From: Cryptomeria japonica
Lineage: Eukaryota; Streptophyta; Pinopsida; Cupressales; Cupressaceae
Reading direction: 5' to 3'
DNA: 60,000 nucleotides
NCBI RefSeq assembly: GCF_030272615.1
Contig: NC_081410.1
Coordinates: 256,233,533 to 256,293,532 of the forward strand
In this document: positions 10,890 through 22,230 of the stretch, piece by piece
Position numbering within the stretch: the stretch's first letter is position 1
Layout of the letters: the number at the start of each line of letters is the position of its first letter
The notes under the pieces: model-generated
Databases searched by the model: none
What the model was told of the DNA's origin: nothing
Seen by the model: only the letters and a program-made list of their open reading frames with translations
Position numbers and translations under genes: made by a program

Positions 10890-12931
10890 ATGATAGAACA
10901 TGATTCAAAAAGAGATGATGAGAAAAAAATCAACAAAATAGAAATAAGCACATGAGGTGAAATGAGAATGATTGATTCATGAACTTATGTCATGTATTCA
11001 TAGCGCAATATATATTCATCATTAAGCCTTATTATAAAACAATGGAGCTTAGCACATCAGGGTATAAAGAACCAAGATGTAAAGATATCTCATTGAAGAA
11101 ACAAACATGTAGCAAACGAGGAGTGAACCCTCCATTCTGGGAATTACGCTAGGGGTCGATGTATGTGCGGCATTCACAAGTTGAATGCTCCTATCACAGA
11201 CACCCACTAGAGCAATTGCCCCAAAACTTCATTGGTTCACATCACAAACAACAAACAAAGAAAAAGATAATGCCCATCATGGCTCCTCTAGTCACATGTG
11301 GACATCCTTGAGTAGCACGAGAACATAATTTGTTGCCAAATGATAAAAGATAGAGACTAACCCAGACAAAATTCAGTAGCTATACTGATATGTGCCTTTG
11401 TTCTCAGTTTCCTAATGTGATGGTTGATAACATCTGATCTCAGAAAGTGTGGACCCCGTTTAAGACTGACATGTCTGATTTCGAGTGTATCCATCTTTGT
11501 TTAAGACAAGATAATAATCACTTGATATGGATATGATATGATTGATAAGACAAATTGATCAATTGATTGCAGATGTTTGACTGGATAGTTGTATCCTTTG
11601 TTAACTTCATGTGAAGTGTTTGTTGGATATCTGCTAGGGTGTTTGATTCTTGTGAGACATTTTATTGCAATTTTTTTATTGTTTTTTTTATTTTGTGGAT
11701 TGATATTTGAATATTTTTTATTGATTTTTTCAGGACTTTATCTCAATGTTTTTGGTTAATTTTTTAGGATCGTATATGGATGTTTTTGGTATTTTGTGTT
11801 TTTCACTATTTTTGGTTGATTTTTCAAGGTTTTTTTCTGAATGTTTTTGGTTGATTTTTTCAAGACTTTATATGATTTTTTAGGATTTTTTTAGGACATT
11901 ATTTGATTTTTAGAGATTTTTTAGTTATGCCCCCAATATGCAGACCTGATATGATATGGTGATCTAGGTGATGCATATGGAGACAATGAATTTTTGACAT
12001 GATCTATGGTAATGCAATATGCATGATGAAGATGCATTTCCTATTTTGACAAGGATGACTGTGTTTGTTTAGAATTTTGTATTATACCAATTGAATTAGA
12101 GGTACAAAACATTTCATAGATAAAAGGTCAATTGATCCTCAAGGTCCTTTGGAACATCCAAATTAACACACTTAGTGACTAGGATTTACAAATGGAGACG
12201 CGTAAAACTCTTCCATTGATTCTTGAAACTTTGATCTTCTTTTTCCCATGTGTGTGCAAATGAGTTAATTACTATTGTTGTGTTCACTAAATATCCTTAG
12301 CATCCTATATGACTAGCTACGTGGATTATTCTAACTTCAAAAGCATCTCGGATAAAGCCTCATTGCTAGAAATCCTTTAGAGCTCCGACAAGGTTATACA
12401 CTGTAATTTCTCAAATATTTTTCCATTGCCAGTAGGCGTCCATAGCCCTGATGGAGTTATTCGCATGTTCCCATAGTCAAGCTTTTTGTCGCACTTGTAT
12501 GCATGATATTTCAGTTATATATCATTGATTTTTTACCTTGAGATAGATATTTGGCATATAACTTTTTCTTTTATATTTTCTTGCCTTGACTTGTAAGTAA
12601 TGAAACCCACATGGGTGTGACAATTACAATGGCGCTAAAGTAGAATATTGGATTTTTCACTAGTCATATGATCAACTAGGTGTTTAGAATGAATTAGAGA
12701 TTTTATTAATGTGTTTGAGATATAGCAATTGATAGATTTTGGGTTAACAAGTCTCAAATAGTGAAATCACCACCCAACCATAAGTAAATAGTCATCACAG
12801 GGTAACATTGAAAATGAATGACCTTAGGATTTCAAAGACTTCATGTCCAAATATCTAAGAAAGGAGACAACCCTTGTTTCTCTTGAATGCAAACAGATGA
12901 TAAATTTGGACAGTTGCCTTGTTTTATTGAT
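10890..12931. other. 3' internal, non-coding part of the Tat-like element
   Basis: No coding signal on either strand. The notable part is the T-rich repetitive block at 11650-11930; the rest is plain AT-rich sequence up to the target site of the next solo LTR (12932-12936). Confidence 0.5.
11650..11930 (-). repeat. T-rich degenerate repeat (A-rich on the element's sense strand)
   Basis: Imperfect repeats of a unit like TTGATTTTTTCAGGACTTTAT and TTTTTGG, ending in GCCCCCAATATG. A similar block with TTTTTCAGGACATTT and a following TGCCCC sits at 40260-40550 in the gag-only element at a comparable position upstream of the 3' LTR. Confidence 0.65.
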
Positions 12932-12936
12932 GTTGT

Positions 12937-13738
12937 TGTATATGGTGAAAATGGATAACAATAATAACAATATTGAAAGGCTAAATGAATTCAACCACAA
13001 AACCCTAGCCTAACAACAACAAAGATCCACCATAACATATGAAGATTACCTAAGACAATGCAAATCACATGAAATCACAAAAATTATACCATCACATGTC
13101 CAATAGGGTTTTGATCTCCATTCTTCCTATCTCCATTGATCTTGCTTGATATATTTTCTCTCAGATTTTATATGCACAAGAGCTCAACAAAGAACGGAAT
13201 GTGGTTGCAAGTAGGATCGTAGTGTAGTCAAGTGAATGATTAGCCTGAGTGATTAGGATGATTGATTAGGATGCATAGAATGATTAGGGTTTGATAATGA
13301 AGGAAGCATCTCCTTATATAGAAGACACTATATGAAATGGAGGGATAAGATTGAGAGGTGTAAAAGGAGGTCGGCTATGATTAGAGGGTAGGTAAAAGAA
13401 ATAATAAAATAATGAGAGGGGTAGGTAGTGTATGAATTAAGAGATGAATGACATGTGTCATAGGTAGAAAAGGCTAATGAATTAATTAAATAAATAAAGA
13501 TTTATTTAATTAATAGAAGAAGTGGGATCAATTAAATAAATAAGATATTTATTTAATTTAGGAAAATGATAATTTAAATAAATAAATGTATTTATTTAAA
13601 TGAGAAATAAGGCTAGAAGAGGATAAATGAATTAATTAAATAAATAAAGATTTATTTAATTAATAGAAGAATTAAGCTTAGATAATTAAATAAATAAAAT
13701 ATTTATTTAATTAGACATGACAATTTTAGGTGTCTACA
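12937..13738 (-). mobile_element. Solo LTR, TGTAGACA type
   Basis: 802 bp from TGTATATGG to GTGTCTACA on the plus strand, with the TSD GTTGT at 12932-12936 and 13739-13743. The end GGTGTCTACA matches the start of the minus-oriented Tat LTRs in this window, so I assign it to the minus strand. It inserted just downstream of integrase in the Tat-like element. The inner end holds five AT-rich palindromes. Confidence 0.88.
13479..13715. repeat. Cluster of five AT-rich palindromes
   Basis: Palindromes of about 30 bp built from ATTAAATAAATAAA and its complement are centred near 13498, 13545, 13587, 13648 and 13698. Similar, less regular palindromes occur in the Tat LTRs (6590-6720, 31720-31830). 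Each could fold into a hairpin on one strand. Confidence 0.75.
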
Positions 13739-13864
13739 GTTGTTATATGCTAATGCAGAAATTTTGTGAATGTGATGCATTTGAAAAAGAAACTATATGT
13801 GATGTGATGCTTTTTAATAAAATGGTATGCAATGCAAAAAATAAAACCTAAAACAACCCAACCC

Positions 13865-15189
13865 TTATATGTAGTATAGTTTAAGGTGCATGTTGTTCAT
13901 AGGGTCAGGAAGTGGATCTACCTCCATGGTAGCCAAGTTATATGCTCTATTTCCTATGACCCTTGTTACGATAAAAGGACCTAGCTAGTTAGGTTCAAAA
14001 TTTCCTAGCTTTTCACGCTCTGCTAGGTTCCATTGGTTCTCCTTGAGAACTATATCTCCTACTTCAAAATTCCTCGGTCTTACTCATTTATTGTAACTCC
14101 TTGTCATTTTGTTCAGGTAGCCTTGCAAGTGATTTAAAGCAGTTTGTCGCTTTTCATCAAGCATTTCAAGCTCTTGTAATCTTGCAACTTGATAGTCTTC
14201 CTCGGATATAATGTGTTTTAAGGAGACTCTTAAAGAAAGTAGTTACATTTCAATGGGTAAAATTGCTTATGTACCATAGACTAATGAATAGGGTGTTGCT
14301 CCTGTAGGTGTGCATACCCCTATTCTATAAGCCTAAAGAGCGGGATTTAACTGGAGATGCCAGTCTCATCCTGTGTCAGTGACAACTTTCTTTAGGATCT
14401 TCAATATTGTTTTGTTTGTTGCCTCTTCTTTTTCATTATTGTGTGAATAATAAGGCATTGCAAATTTCTATTGTATCTAGAATTATTCACACAGTACTCT
14501 CATTTCTTGATTCTTAAACGAATGTCCATTGTCAGTCACTATACACATTGGAATCCTGTACTGGCAGATGATATAGTTAAGCATGAATTTTGCTATCTTC
14601 TTACTAGTGGTCTATGTTAGAGGGATTGCCTCGACCTATCTGGTAAATACTCGGTAGCCATTAAGATGAATTTGTCCCCATTGGATGAAGTAGGATTAAC
14701 TTTGCCAACAAGATCTAACCCCGACTATGAAAATGACCATGGTGATGTGATAGGTTGGAGATCCTGCACTTGTGCATGAATGAGGTCCCGATGCACTTGA
14801 CATTGTCTACATTTCTATACATATTTGTAGGCATCCTTTTCTATAGTAGGCCAATATTATCCTATTCTTAGTAACTTCTTTGATAGTGCAAGGCCACTTG
14901 GATGTGCACCACAAATTCCATCATGTACCTCTTTTAAGGCAAGTTGTGCTTCTTCAAAATTAAGACATTAAATAAGTGTTCCATCCAGTCTCTTCCTGTA
15001 CAATGTGTCAACAATAATGGCATGTCTGGATGCTTGATGAATAAGAGTCTTCTTTTGATTCCTTGACAAATTAGGAGGCATAGATTGATTATGTAAGTAT
15101 GCGTATATCTCATTATACCATGGGGATTCAGGTCCCACAATGACACATACATATTCTGATGAGGGAATCTCATATGCCAATACCATCAA
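13865..15189 (-). pseudogene. pol: Integrase of the Tat-like element, broken
   Basis: Minus-strand remnant of Ty3/gypsy integrase, which inserts the cDNA copy. The zinc-binding HHCC region lies near 14810-14930 (HDGICGAH, then CRQCQ). The catalytic core is recognisable by GLDLVGKV near 14710, CIVTDNGHSFKN near 14530, and the third acidic position in NNEKEEATNK near 14420. The C-terminal part near 13870-14060 reads GDIVLKENQW and then MHLKLYYI before the stop at 13865-13867. Multiple stops and frameshifts rule out function. It follows the second RNase H, the usual Tat order. Confidence 0.88.
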
Positions 15190-15204
15190 TTGTTCTACAG
15201 TAAA

Positions 15205-15640
15205 ATTGAACTAAGTTTCATTATTAGGCATGTCTAGGAGAGACCCTATTGTAGTCATGGCATTTGCTGCCTTGTTCTGCATTCTTGGAATCTCCTCAAA
15301 AGTGATGTTATTCAAATGTTCTTTGCAATCTTCTACCATTTGTTTATAAGGCATCAGTTTATCATCTTTTGTGTTATATTCATCATTGACTTTATTGACA
15401 GTCATTTTTGAGTCACCTTACACTTGTAGTTCTTTTATCCTCCATTATATAGCGGTATGAAGTCCAATGATGAGAGCTTCATATTCAGCTATATTATTTG
15501 TATGGGGAAAATTAATTTTGAATGACTTTTGGATAGAATCACTTTGAGAGGTGATGAAAAGATTCCCGACTCATGCTCCATGATTTGTGTAAGAACCATC
15601 AAAGTATAATTTCCAAGTGGTGGATGTTGTCAATGTAAAC
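15205..15640 (-). pseudogene. pol: Second, archaeal-type RNase H (aRNH) of the Tat-like element, broken
   Basis: After the ordinary RNase H comes a second one: WKLYFDGSYTNHG near 15600, NNIAEYEALIIGLHTAI near 15450-15500, GDSKMTVNKVNDEY near 15390 and RMQNKAANAMTTIGSLL near 15260. The first three acidic catalytic positions (D in FDG, E in AEYEAL, D in GDS) are kept; the last, normally D in a KAADAM-like motif, is N. A dual RNase H with this domain between RH and INT is diagnostic for the Tat lineage. Confidence 0.85.
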
Positions 15641-16239
15641 ACGGATTCATCAAGAAAATCAATTAGTAGTGGGTTATTGTCTTGCAAGGGAGCTTCGGCC
15701 AATTGATTTGCTATAATCTACCATTTGATTGCCTTTCTATCCACATATTCTATATCAAACTTACTTAAAATCATGACCCACTTGGCCAATCTTCCAGTTA
15801 ATGTTGCTCTTCTCAACAGATACTTGAGTGGATCAAATCATGCTATGAGTTGGACTTTGTGACTCAGCATATAGTGTCTAAACTTCTGAGATGCGAAGAT
15901 CACTGCTAGACATGCTTGTTCTATAGGAGTGTAATTAAGCTCATATCCAATTAGGTTTCTAATTATATAGTAGATTTCTCTTTCCTTTCCTTGATCATCA
16001 TGTTGTGCTAAAAGGGCTCCCAAAGATGAGTTTGTTGTTGATATATACAGTAATAAAGGCTTGTCTGGAGTAGGTAGAACTAATACTTGAGTATTTAGAA
16101 GATAATATTTTAAAGCTTGAAAAGCTTCTTGGCACCGATATGTCCATTTGAAGGTGACTCCTTTTCTGGGTAAATGTTGAAATAGGTGACATTTATCTTC
16201 TAGTTGTGTTATGAACCTTCTTATAGACTGCAATCTTCC
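15641..16239 (-). pseudogene. pol: RNase H attached to RT, Tat-like element, broken
   Basis: The main open piece (15838-16233) begins MQSIRRFITQLEDKCHLFQ and continues with TFKWTYRCQEAFQALK, PLLLYISTTNSSLGALL and NYTPIEQACLAVIFASQK. These are the tether and RNase H pattern of Ty3/gypsy polyproteins, with E in the IEQAC motif. In the first catalytic motif the usual D is replaced (LYISTTNSS). The segment after 15838 (LLRRATLTGRLAKWVMILS) is separated by a stop. Confidence 0.85.
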
Positions 16240-17279
16240 TTGTAATCCTCTTAACTACTTGAGTGTTGATGGCAGTTGCATATCAAGGATTGCTTTGACC
16301 TTTGCTGGATCTACCTTAATTCCTCTATTAGAAACAATAAAACCTAGAAGTTTGCCAGTTGTGACACCGAATACACACTTCTTTGGATTTAATCTTACAT
16401 TGTATTGTTCTAATCGATCGAATATCTTAGCAAAGACTTCCAAGTGACCTTCTCTTGTGATTTAGCTAGCACATCATTAACATAGTCTTCCATGATATTG
16501 TGGATCATGTCAATGAATAATGTTGTCATAGCCCTTTGATATGTTTCTCTGGCATTCTTAAGACCAAATGACATGACATTCTAGTAGTATGTTCCCCATG
16601 GACAAGTAAATGCAGTCTTGTGTTGATCTTCTGGTGCAATCCTAATCTGGTTATATCCTAAGAAACTATCCATTAGTGAAATCATTTCATTCCCAACAGT
16701 TAGATAAACTATCATGTCTATGTTGGGTAATGATAAATCATCCTTAGGACATGCCTTGTTTAGGTCTTGGGAATCTGTGTAGATTCTTATGCTACCAATG
16801 CTTTTAGTCACAGGTACTAGATTGGATTTCCACTCTACATAGTCAATAGGTCTAATGAATCCCACATCCAAAAGCTTTTGCGGTTCTACCTTTACCAGTA
16901 ATGCAATCTGTGGATGCATCTTTCTAAGTTTTTTCTTGTATGGTTTGATTCTTGGCAACAATGACAAGTGATGCAATACCAATTCTGGATCTAGACCTGG
17001 CATATCTACATATGACCATGCAAAATTGATCGAGTGTTGTTTAAAGAACTATATGAACTTGTTCTTTTCTTCATGATTTAATGATTTAGCTAAGTGGATA
17101 TTGTATATAACCTCTCCTTCTTCTATATTGATTTCTTCAATCTTTTCTATGAGTAATACCGAATTTCATTGTTCAATAGGGAGATTGTCTAACTTGCTTT
17201 TACCATTGTTATCACTATCATTTGCATCTTTTGACATAGAGGAAATTGCCTCTCCAAAGTATGTTGTTCTATCCAAGTC
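16240..17279 (-). pseudogene. pol: Reverse transcriptase of the Tat-like element, broken
   Basis: Minus-strand RT with fingers and palm in 16581-17003 (GFIRPIDYVEWKSNLVPV, RIYTDSQDLNKACPKDD, FLGYNQIRIAPEDQHKTAF). The active-site motif near 16480 reads YVND instead of YVDD. The thumb side is at 16255-16443 (NVRLNPKKCVFGVTTGKLL). Stops separate these blocks. Its upstream end at 17280-17284 is the TSD TATAG of the nested copia element; the reading frame resumes at 22231 on the other side. Confidence 0.9.
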
Positions 17280-17284
17280 TATAG

Positions 17285-18342
17285 TGTTGTCTTGATGATG
17301 ATTTTTTTATTAGATGACTTTATGTATTGTCATTGATGGCACACATATGTTTTGATTGTCTTACTTAGGTCAAACCAGTATTATATGTATAGAGTAAGTC
17401 TAATCGGTATGAAGGTGTCTAACCAGTGTATGTAGACAACCGGTATATGCAATTAAGACAATTGGTTTTGGTCTATTCCACTATCACCAGTTTTGAGATG
17501 CAGCGGAGACAGGAAAGGAGGCAAATGGAGACAATCGGTATGTGAGTTGGAAGCGGTTAACACTCAACCGGTATTAGTGTTCCAACTGGTTTCACAGATT
17601 GTGTGATGAGTTATCACCGGTCATGATGTGTTACCACCAACCAATATTTTTGGTAGTGATTTGTGATGTGTTATGAAATATTTTCCAGATTCACTGAACC
17701 TAAGAAATTGTGTTGAGGTTCTTGAGCCAACATGAAATCTAATGTCTATAAAAAGATTGTGATGAGTTAGATTTGATACAATTTATTGAAGGAGTTGCAG
17801 AGTATGTCGGTGATGCAGTATTGAGTGAGCAGAAAAGGATCTATACAAGCAACATGTGATATTCCTAGATCATACCACTTGTTGTTTTCTAATCACTACA
17901 GCAGTTAAATCCCCTAACTAGGTAAGCTCTAACAAGCTTCATTGTAGAAATCTTCTAACAAGGTGATTAATTAACTTGGATCTAAATCCTCCACTGAGGT
18001 TACCTTTAACCAGGTATAGCTCCTAAAAAGGCTTTGAGATCTTTAATAGGATTCACTCCTAACAGAGCACTTTGTAGACCTTAATCGGTCAGTTACCTAT
18101 TTTTGCAGATAGTTAACTTGTGAGTCCCATCTCACCATAGTTTTTCCCAATTGGGTTTTCCATGTATAACTACGTGTGTTATGGTGAATGTTTTACTTGT
18201 TGTGAATGCTTTTATAACACTTTGGATTGCATGCAAAGTCTTTAGTAAACTGGTTAATTGTTTTTACTGGTCTGGGTTTAAAGTGTTATTATTTTTGCTA
18301 TCACTGATTCACCCCCCCTCTCAGTGCTTTATAAGTCTATCA
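17285..18342 (+). repeat. 5' LTR of the copia-type element
   Basis: 1058 bp, TGTTGTCTTGATG to GTCTATCA. It contains repeated CCGGTAT-like words in U3 (17360-17640), a TATA box at 17747-17755 and the 3' module TTTTTCCC...GGG with a C-rich run before CTCTCAGTGC. It aligns well with 21138-22225. Confidence 0.93.
17747..17755 (+). promoter_or_regulatory. TATA box of the copia 5' LTR
   Basis: TATAAAAAG, conserved at 21589-21597 in the other LTR, so under common descent and likely the element's promoter. Confidence 0.6.
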
Positions 18343-18357
18343 ATTGGTATCAAAGCC
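18343..18357 (+). other. Primer-binding site (initiator Met-tRNA type)
   Basis: ATTGGTATCAAAGCC directly follows the LTR end. It differs by one base from the TGGTATCAGAGC that complements plant initiator tRNA-Met and is usual in copia elements. Confidence 0.85.
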
Positions 18358-18404
18358 TAACATCCTTAAGGCTTAATCACTTGGAAGGAAACCCTAAAGC
18401 CATT

Positions 18405-19667
18405 ATGGGGGATATGAGTTATAGAGAGATGGCTAGAGTACTTGATGAAACTAGGGATGAGCCTAAAACCCTGAGAGGCAGATTCAAGGCTTCACAAGTA
18501 AAGAGGAGAGACCTAATTGAGAAACTATTGGAGATCTCTAACAACATCTGTTCAGATGAGGCTAACATTGATGCACTAGCTGAAGAAGTTGAGAAACTGA
18601 ATGGTGAAAAACTTAACTTGAGAAGAGAACTTGAAGATCTTACAATCTGTATGAGTCAAGAACTTGAAGCAAGGGGGGCAACTGAAGACTTGATCAAAGA
18701 GAAAGATCATGCAATCTCTAAGATCAAGTAGGAGAATGTTGCTTTGCATGAACATTGACTTGAGGAGAAGGAAGAAAAAAAAGCATTACAATAGGATCTT
18801 GAGATGACAATGTCTCTTAGAGAGACTCTTACAAAGCATAATGAAGATCTTACCAAAGAGCTTACTAAGGCTAATGGGAAAGTTGACAAATTCAACAAGA
18901 GCTCCTCTATGCTAGATGAATAGATCCAATCTCAAAGGATGAAAGGTGACGCATCTGGATTAGGATTCAATACATCTGAGAAAGGAGAATCTTCTGGTAC
19001 CAAGAGCAACATGCATGAAGGTAAAACTACTCCTAAGGCTAAAAATCCTACCGGTAAGAAATCTTACAAACCTATTTGCTTTATCTATCATAAACCTAGA
19101 CATACTGCTAATGTGTAGAGAAGCAGATCTAATGAGAACACGGGCTATAATGCTAATACTATATATGTGTCTAGGAGATTTGAAGGTCATTGTTACACAT
19201 GCAATATGTATGGGCATAGATCTGTTGAATGCAGATATAGAGTGAACAATTTGGCACCTCACATGAATCCAAGACCTATTGGTGACTGGAGAAGGACTTA
19301 TGACAACCGAAGAAATATGAACTGGCAAAAACCCTATGTCAATCAGTTTAGTCCCTATGAGATGGAGAAGGCAAAAAATTTGATTTTCACTATTTTCAAT
19401 AACTATGGACTTGTGGCCATTAACTGCAAAAGAAGGACTGGAAGAGGTAATGCAAGACCTTGGAGAGCATCTGGGATGGCCTGCTATCATTGTCACAAAC
19501 CGAGACACATTGCCAAGTTTTGCAGAACTAAGAAGAACCAATTGGTAAATCACTCTGAAGATCAAAAAGGAAAGCAGAAGGTTGATGTTGAAGAAACCAA
19601 AGTGGAGATGAATATAATTTGGAAGAAGAAAAGTGAGGACAAGCCATCGAAAGAATCAAACCCTTAA
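18405..19667 (+). pseudogene. gag: Copia gag with coiled coil and zinc knuckles, five nonsense codons
   Basis: One frame runs from MGDMSYREMARVLDETRD (18405) to TAA at 19667, about 420 codons, broken only by stops near 18729, 18758, 18795, 18919 and 19117; no frameshift is needed. The first half is a charged heptad-rich coiled coil (about 18480-18900), typical of SIRE-type gag, which packages element RNA. Two intact CX2CX4HX4C knuckles follow: CYTCNMYGHRSVEC near 19190 and CYHCHKPRHIAKFC near 19480. An earlier degenerate third one reads CFIYHKPRHTANV near 19076. Four stops look like CAG-to-TAG or CGA-to-TGA changes. No protease follows. Confidence 0.9.
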
Positions 19668-20173
19668 AAAAGTGTGGAGAATGCTACACTGGTAAACTGA
19701 GCTTTTCAACATGCCTAAGGGGAGCATATCAGTAAATCTAATTTCGGACCCCTTGAAGAGTGTATGGTAAGAGATTTTTGCATTTTGAGTTGTAATATGA
19801 GAATTTTTTATATTACTGTCAATCGGTTTTCTAAGGATTACCAACCGGTATAGGCGAGTTTGTTAAGTGGTAATTAGGGTTTGTTACCCTATCGGTAGTG
19901 TAAATACAGGGTAAGTTAATAAAAGGAAGTTTCACTAAGTTATTTTTACCCTAATTGCATTCAAAGAAGCATTTTGAGCACTTGCAGAGCAAAACAAAGC
20001 ATTGTTAGCAGATTGAGAATGGATTCGCGATATGAGTTAAAAAGTTGAATCAGATTTGAAGCTAAGGAAAGGCCAATCGGGTGTACAGATGAGAGAGAAA
20101 CCAGAAACCCTACCAGCACAAAGGGAACAAGGTATTTTTTGTTAATCTCTCTCTTGAATCAAGATTATTTAGA
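19668..20173 (+). other. Spacer between gag and the second copia ORF
   Basis: No coding signal. Contains CCGGTAT-like words (near 19840) also found in the LTR U3, and TGTAAATACAGGG near 19900. It may supply a separate promoter and 5' leader for the following ORF; this is inference. Confidence 0.35.
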
Positions 20174-20922
20174 ATGGCATCATCGTCTATACCAGTAGAG
20201 AGTCTTTTTATCACCGCTGAAGCTATGGAGTCTATGGGAAAGGATAAGATAGAGTCTTATAATGCATTGTCTCAAGTTCTCTAAAGTGTTCTGATTAAAG
20301 GTGACTTGTCTAGCTACATAGATTGCAAAATTGAGGATCTAGGGTCATTGGAAATCTATTCTCAGCTTAAATATTAGTGTGATAAGAGCGGGAAAATCAA
20401 ACCTGAATATATAAGGGTTTTCATAATGCAGTCTACTTTCTTGAAGATTTTGAGGAAGAACATGTCAGGATTATCCTCAGTCATGTACATGGTGGGAACA
20501 TGTATCTTGATAGCTCTCACACTGTCACAAAAGAGGCTATTCATGCAGTAACTAGTTTTTGCCAAACCGATGAACTACCAGTACAAGATTCTGCTTTAAA
20601 TTTTGGCAAATCGATTGATGCTTTGCAACATCTGTTAGATGTTTATGATTTTGAATAGGTTAAACGAATCAGATCATTGAAATAACTGAAGAACCAGTTG
20701 ATTCCAAAATTTGAAATTCTACAGAGGGCATACAAGGATTCAGAAGCAGTTTTGGCTATCCTGGAGATGAGCATTGTGGATGCAATGGAATAATTTGCTG
20801 CGCAAATTTTGACAAATGTTGAGATCACTGAGACACTACTAGAAACATGGGATAATGATCTTAAATAGTTGAAGACTCATTTTAGCGACGTTTTCTTAAG
20901 AATTGCATTGTACACACCTTAA
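20174..20922 (+). pseudogene. Second ORF of the copia-type element, unknown function, broken
   Basis: A reading frame opens with MASSSIPVESLFITAEAMES at 20174 and, allowing several stops and one frame change near 20440, continues through IEDLGSLEIYSQLKY, EEEHVRIILSHVHGGNMYLD and VTKEAIHAVTSFCQTDEL to a helical C-terminus ending near 20922. It occupies the place where SIRE-type elements carry an env-like ORF, but I see no signal peptide or membrane segment. The VTKEAI..VT segment loosely resembles the VISVEVIRKI segment of the unknown ORF at 33 kb. Not recognised; a captured or retrotransposon-specific protein. Confidence 0.55.
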
Positions 20923-21005
20923 AAAACCCTTATATTTATATGCAGTTTTTTATGATAAATTTGATATAATGTATGTATTTTACTTTTCAATTTGGCATTG
21001 TTGTC

Positions 21006-21137
21006 AAAGGGGGAGTAGAATTAGTTTAAGAGGTCAAATTTTTGTATTTATTGTTAAGGGGGAGTATGTACATTTTTGTAAGAACACTTAGTTGACAAAA
21101 TTTTCCTAAGTGTTGCCATCAATGCCAAAGGGGGAGA
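21006..21137 (+). other. Three polypurine-tract-like motifs before the right LTR
   Basis: AAAGGGGGAG at 21006-21015, AAGGGGGAG at 21056-21064 and AAAGGGGGAGA at 21127-21137. Only the last abuts the LTR and is the expected PPT; the others may be extra priming sites or duplicates. Confidence 0.75.
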
Positions 21138-22225
21138 TTCTTGGCTTGACGATGTTTTTTGTATTAGATGACTTTATGTGTTGTCATTGATGACACACAT
21201 ATGTTTTGATTGTCTTAGTTAGGTCAAACCAGTATCATATGTATAGAGTAATTCTAACTGGTATGAAGGTGTCTAACCAATATATGTAGACAACCGGTAT
21301 ATGCAATTAAGACAATTGGTTTTGGTCTATTCCACTGTCACCAGCTTTGAGATGCAGTGGAGAGAGGCAAGGAGGAAAATGGAGATAATCAATATGTGAG
21401 TTGGAAGCGGTTAACACTCAACTAGTATTGGTGTTCCAACCAGTTTCACAGATTGTGTGATGAGTTATCATCAGTCATGATGTCAAAAATTTTGGCGGTG
21501 ATTTGTGATGTCTTATGAAAGATTGTCCAAATTCACTGAACCTAAGAAATTGTGTTGAGGTTCTTGAGCCGACATGAAATCTAATGTCTATAAAAAGACA
21601 TTGTGATGAGTTATTTTCTTATGCAACATACAAGTGATGTTATGAGTTAGAGTTTATATGATTTATTGAAGGAGTTGCAAAGTATGTCGGTGATGTAGTA
21701 TTGAGTGAGAAGAAAATAATCTATACAAGCATGATGTGTTATTCCTAGATCATACCACCTATTGTTTTCTAACCACTACAATAATTAAATCCCCTAATCA
21801 GGTAAGCTCTAACAAGCTTCATTGTAGAAATCCTCTAACAAGGTGATTCATTAACTTGTATACAAATCCTCCACTGAGGTTACCCTTAACTAGGTATAGC
21901 TCCTAACAGAGCTTTGGGATCTTTAACAGGATTTTCTCCTAACAGGGCACTTTGTAGACCTTAATCGGTCAATTACCTATTTCTGCAAATAGTTAACTTG
22001 TGAGTCCCATATCACCGTGGTTTTTCCCGGTTGGGTTGTCCACATATAACTACTTGTGTTATGGTGAATGTTTTACTTGTTGTGAATGCTTTTATAACAC
22101 TTTGGATTGCATGCAAAGTCTTAAGTAAACTGGTTAATTGTTTTTATCAGTTTGGGTTTAAAGTGTTACTATTTTTGCTATCACTGATTCACCCCCCCCA
22201 CTCTCAGTGCTTTATAAGTCTATCA
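21138..22225 (+). repeat. 3' LTR of the copia-type element
   Basis: 1088 bp, from TTCTTGGCTTGACG (first bases diverged from TGTTGTCTTGATG) to GTCTATCA, followed by the TSD TATAG. Aligned with the 5' LTR it shows scattered substitutions and one longer indel near 21600-21660, so the insertion is not recent. Confidence 0.92.
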
Positions 22226-22230
22226 TATAG

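Larger units (their letters stand above)
17285..22225 (+). mobile_element. Ty1/copia-type, SIRE-like element, gag without pol, 4.9 kb
   Basis: Flanked by the TSD TATAG (17280-17284, 22226-22230). LTRs at 17285-18342 and 21138-22225, a Met-tRNA-type PBS right after the left LTR, and a PPT right before the right LTR. The 2.8 kb internal region has a decayed gag with CCHC zinc knuckles and a second unrelated ORF (20174-20922). No RT, integrase or protease motif is present, so the element depends on another for movement. It sits inside pol of the Tat-like element, between the G-patch linker and RT. Confidence 0.93.

Noticed and set aside
21138-21150. Starting the right copia LTR at TGACGATG
   Set aside because: Alignment with the left LTR and the TSD TATAG place the start about 9-10 bases earlier, directly after the polypurine tract.
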